A stretch of DNA of 15,708 nucleotides from JBFGSX01 sp041581335. Lineage in GTDB: Archaea > Thermoplasmatota > E2 > JACPAO01 > JAHFTW01. Both the position numbers and the translations under genes were made by a program. Shown in pieces: positions 13,718 through 15,708 of this stretch (positions are counted from its first letter, which is position 1; each line of letters begins with the position of its first letter). The DNA lies in NCBI GenBank assembly GCA_041581335.1, contig JBFIDG010000033.1, forward strand, positions 1-15,708, in the 5' to 3' direction. The notes under the pieces were generated by a model. It worked only from the letters and a program-made list of their open reading frames with translations, did not search any database and was not told the DNA's origin.

Positions 13718-15708
13718 ATGCACCTGAAAGAAGTCCACATGGAGAACTTCAAGAGCTTTGGGCGGAAGCTCTCTGTCCCCTTCGATTCCGGTTACACGGC
13801 GATCACAGGGCCCAACGGTAGCGGTAAGTCGAACATTGGCGATGCCATCATGTTCGTGCTTGGCCCCAACTCGCCGCGGGCGATCCGCGCCGGGCGGTTG
13901 ACCGACCTTATTTTCAACGGCGGGCAGGACGGTAAGGCCTCGTCCTATTGCCTTGTCTCGCTGACCTTCGACAACCAGGACCGCGTCATGCCTGTGGACG
14001 CCGATGAAGTGGTCCTGACCCGAAAGGTCAAGAAACACCCCAAGAAGGACGACCCTGACGGGTACAATTCCTACTTCTACGTCAACGACCGCGCCAGCAA
14101 GAAGCGCGAGTTCGTGGACATCCTGCAGCACGCCCGTATCAGCGCCGATGGCTACAACATCACGGCGCAGGGCGACGTGCTGCAGATCTGCCAGATGAGC
14201 AACGTCGAACGCCGCAAGGTGCTCGACAACATCGCGGGCGTCACGGCCTTCGACACCGACATCGCCCAAGCCGACAAGCGCCGTTCAGAGGTCGAAGAGA
14301 ACCTGGAACGCATCAGCATCGTTCTGGAAGAGATCGGCCGCAGCCTCAAGCAGCTCGAGAAGGAGAAAGAGGCCGCCGAGAAGCTACGTGACCTGAAGGC
14401 GGCCGTGGCGCGCCTCAAGGGCCTGATGGCCTACCGCCGCAAGGGCGACCTGGAAGACCGCATCGCGCACGTCCAACAGGAGATCACGCGCTTCACCGAG
14501 GAACGGGCCAAGCACGAAGCAAGCCTGACCGGCCTCAAGGAGCAATACAAGGAGACACAGCGCCAGTTCTCCGAACTGGAGGCCCAGATCCGCGCCGAGG
14601 GCGGCGAAGAGGTCGAGAAGCTCCAGGACGAGATCAAAGCGGCCCGGGACCACCTTGTCCGCTACGAAGAGAAGATCAACTTCGCAAAGACGGAACTCCA
14701 GGACCGCCGCGAAGACGTCGAGCCCTTGCAAGCCGAACTGCGCCGGATCCAAAAGGAACTGGAGAAGACGCAGAAGATCCACGCCGACGAGACCGCGGTC
14801 GCTGCCGAGACCGCCGTCACGCTCGGGACCGCCAAGAAGGAGCGCGATGACCTGCAGGACCTCATCAGCCGTTCCACCAGCGGCGCCATGGAGCTCAACC
14901 GCGAGCTCTCGAAGCTCAAGCAGGAGCACGAAGACAGACTCACCGAGATGCACCAGGCCCGCCTGGATGCAGACCGCATCACCGAACGCCGCGACACGCT
15001 GCAAGCGCAGCTCGCGACGGGCGAAGAAGAACTGAGCGCCGTCAAGCAGGACCGCGAAGAGGCCGCCTGGGCCCTTGAGGAACTGCTGAAGACGACCCAG
15101 GGCGCCGGCAAGCAGCGCAAGGAACTGGAGCGCCGCCGCTTCGACCTGCGCAAGGCCCAAGCCGAGTTCGCCCAGCAACAAGAGGACCTGGAGAACCGCA
15201 TCCGCCGCCTGCAACGCGAATACGCAGAACTGCAGGCCCAACAGGAAGCGGCCGCCCGCGCCACCGGTGCGGTCGGACGCGCCGTCGAGATGATCATGCA
15301 GGCCCGCGACCAGGGCCAGATCCGTGGCATCATCGGCACCATCTCCGAACTGGCGAGCGTCGACGACAAGTACAGCACCGCCTTGGAGACCGCCGCCGGC
15401 GCCAACATGAACGCTGTCATCGTGGAAGACGACGCTGCCGCCGCCGCTTGCATCGAGATGCTCAAGCAGAGCAAGGCCGGACGCGCCAAGCTGCTGCCCC
15501 TCAACAAGATGGTCCCCGGCCGCCCCCGCGGCCAGGCCCTCATGAAGGTCAAGCAGGACGGCTGCCTCGGCTTCGCGCTGGACCTCATCGATTTCAACCC
15601 CCGCTTCCAGAACGCCTTCTGGCACGCGTTCGGCGACACACTCGTCGCCCGCAACATGGACGCCGGCCGCCGCCTCATGGGCGGTGTGCGCATCGTCACC
15701 ATGGACGG
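13718..15708 (+). CDS. smc: Chromosome segregation protein SMC, N-terminal part
   Basis: A partial ORF of 663 residues running off the window. The N-terminal ABC-type head has the Walker A motif GPNGSGKSNI (G31-I40, K37), preceded by the SMC signature MENFKSFG and followed by DAIMFVLG. After ITAQGDVLQICQMSNVERRK and NIAGVTAFD comes a long charged coiled coil (about residues 170-525). The hinge domain begins near residue 535 (IRGIIGTISELASVDDKY, then AAGANMNAVIVEDD) and is cut by the window end. The second coiled coil and the Walker B/signature half are missing only because of the window. SMC dimers organise and segregate chromosomes using ATP. ATG 13718 fits the family start; a weak CGTAAGC element lies about 33 nt upstream. 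Kleisin partners are often encoded downstream but cannot be seen here. Confidence 0.96.
   Translation, partial: MHLKEVHMENFKSFGRKLSVPFDSGYTAITGPNGSGKSNIGDAIMFVLGPNSPRAIRAGRLTDLIFNGGQDGKASSYCLVSLTFDNQDRVMPVDADEVVLTRKVKKHPKKDDPDGYNSYFYVNDRASKKREFVDILQHARISADGYNITAQGDVLQICQMSNVERRKVLDNIAGVTAFDTDIAQADKRRSEVEENLERISIVLEEIGRSLKQLEKEKEAAEKLRDLKAAVARLKGLMAYRRKGDLEDRIAHVQQEITRFTEERAKHEASLTGLKEQYKETQRQFSELEAQIRAEGGEEVEKLQDEIKAARDHLVRYEEKINFAKTELQDRREDVEPLQAELRRIQKELEKTQKIHADETAVAAETAVTLGTAKKERDDLQDLISRSTSGAMELNRELSKLKQEHEDRLTEMHQARLDADRITERRDTLQAQLATGEEELSAVKQDREEAAWALEELLKTTQGAGKQRKELERRRFDLRKAQAEFAQQQEDLENRIRRLQREYAELQAQQEAAARATGAVGRAVEMIMQARDQGQIRGIIGTISELASVDDKYSTALETAAGANMNAVIVEDDAAAAACIEMLKQSKAGRAKLLPLNKMVPGRPRGQALMKVKQDGCLGFALDLIDFNPRFQNAFWHAFGDTLVARNMDAGRRLMGGVRIVTMD

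Noticed and set aside
14384..15625. A 413-residue minus-strand open frame inside smc, very rich in Leu, Val and Gly
   Set aside because: It mirrors the coiled-coil codons of SMC (Glu/Lys/Gln codons read as Leu/Phe/Leu antisense), which produces false hydrophobic ORFs. There is no promoter or motif.
1..15708. CRISPR array, insertion sequence, toxin-antitoxin or defence cluster
   Set aside because: No regularly spaced repeats, terminal inverted repeats with a transposase, or recognisable defence genes were seen. The NYN RNase is linked to asnS rather than to an antitoxin-like gene.

Overview
The window looks like chromosomal core sequence from a GC-rich archaeon. The archaeal markers are a short archaeal-type triosephosphate isomerase, an archaeal-type asparaginyl-tRNA synthetase, a COG1709-like HTH regulator, a DUF5817-like zinc-ribbon protein, and TATA-like boxes about 24-28 nt upstream of start codons with no Shine-Dalgarno, which implies leaderless mRNAs. 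The proteins lack the extreme acidity of salt-in haloarchaea. A Thermoplasmatota/Poseidoniia-like euryarchaeon is my best guess, but lineage is inference. I see no transposon, CRISPR array, rRNA or tRNA.

Layout. 1-816 (-): N-terminal part of a probable RNB-family (RNase II/R-like) exoribonuclease, cut by the window edge. 850-2101 (+): a lipoprotein, then a purine nucleoside phosphorylase/nucleosidase-like protein. 2098-2787 (-): triosephosphate isomerase. 2905-3732 (+): a multi-pass membrane protein with weak PrsW-like features. 3733-4224 (-): a DUF5817-like zinc ribbon with a possible C-terminal winged helix. 4425-6226 (+): an NYN-type RNase whose stop overlaps the start of asnS (ATGA). 6416-7766 (+): a small cluster of PAS protein, three-helix membrane protein and second PAS-like protein. 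7763-8449 (-): HTH regulator. 8582-9007 (+): orphan protein. 9103-10731 (+): FAD glycerol-3-phosphate dehydrogenase, with a perfect palindrome at its promoter. 10770-11753 (+): glutathionyl-hydroquinone reductase-like GST. 11771-12283 (-): orphan protein. 12389-13612 (+): a histidine-kinase-like protein that has lost its phospho-acceptor His and ATP-binding residues. 13718-15708 (+): SMC, cut inside the hinge.

How the genes fit together. GlpD makes dihydroxyacetone phosphate, which TpiA interconverts with glyceraldehyde 3-phosphate, so the window carries two steps linking glycerol to central carbon metabolism, although the genes are not adjacent. The NYN RNase/AsnRS pair is probably translationally coupled. 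The two PAS proteins, the membrane protein and the pseudo-kinase suggest signalling, but no complete two-component pair is present. Genes are very tightly packed: three convergent pairs have overlapping or abutting stop codons, and no gene-free stretch exceeds 200 bp. I do not see a clear new multi-gene system. The best leads are the pseudo-histidine kinase, the uniform leaderless promoter signature, the glpD operator candidate, the NYN-asnS coupling and the structured region after asnS.
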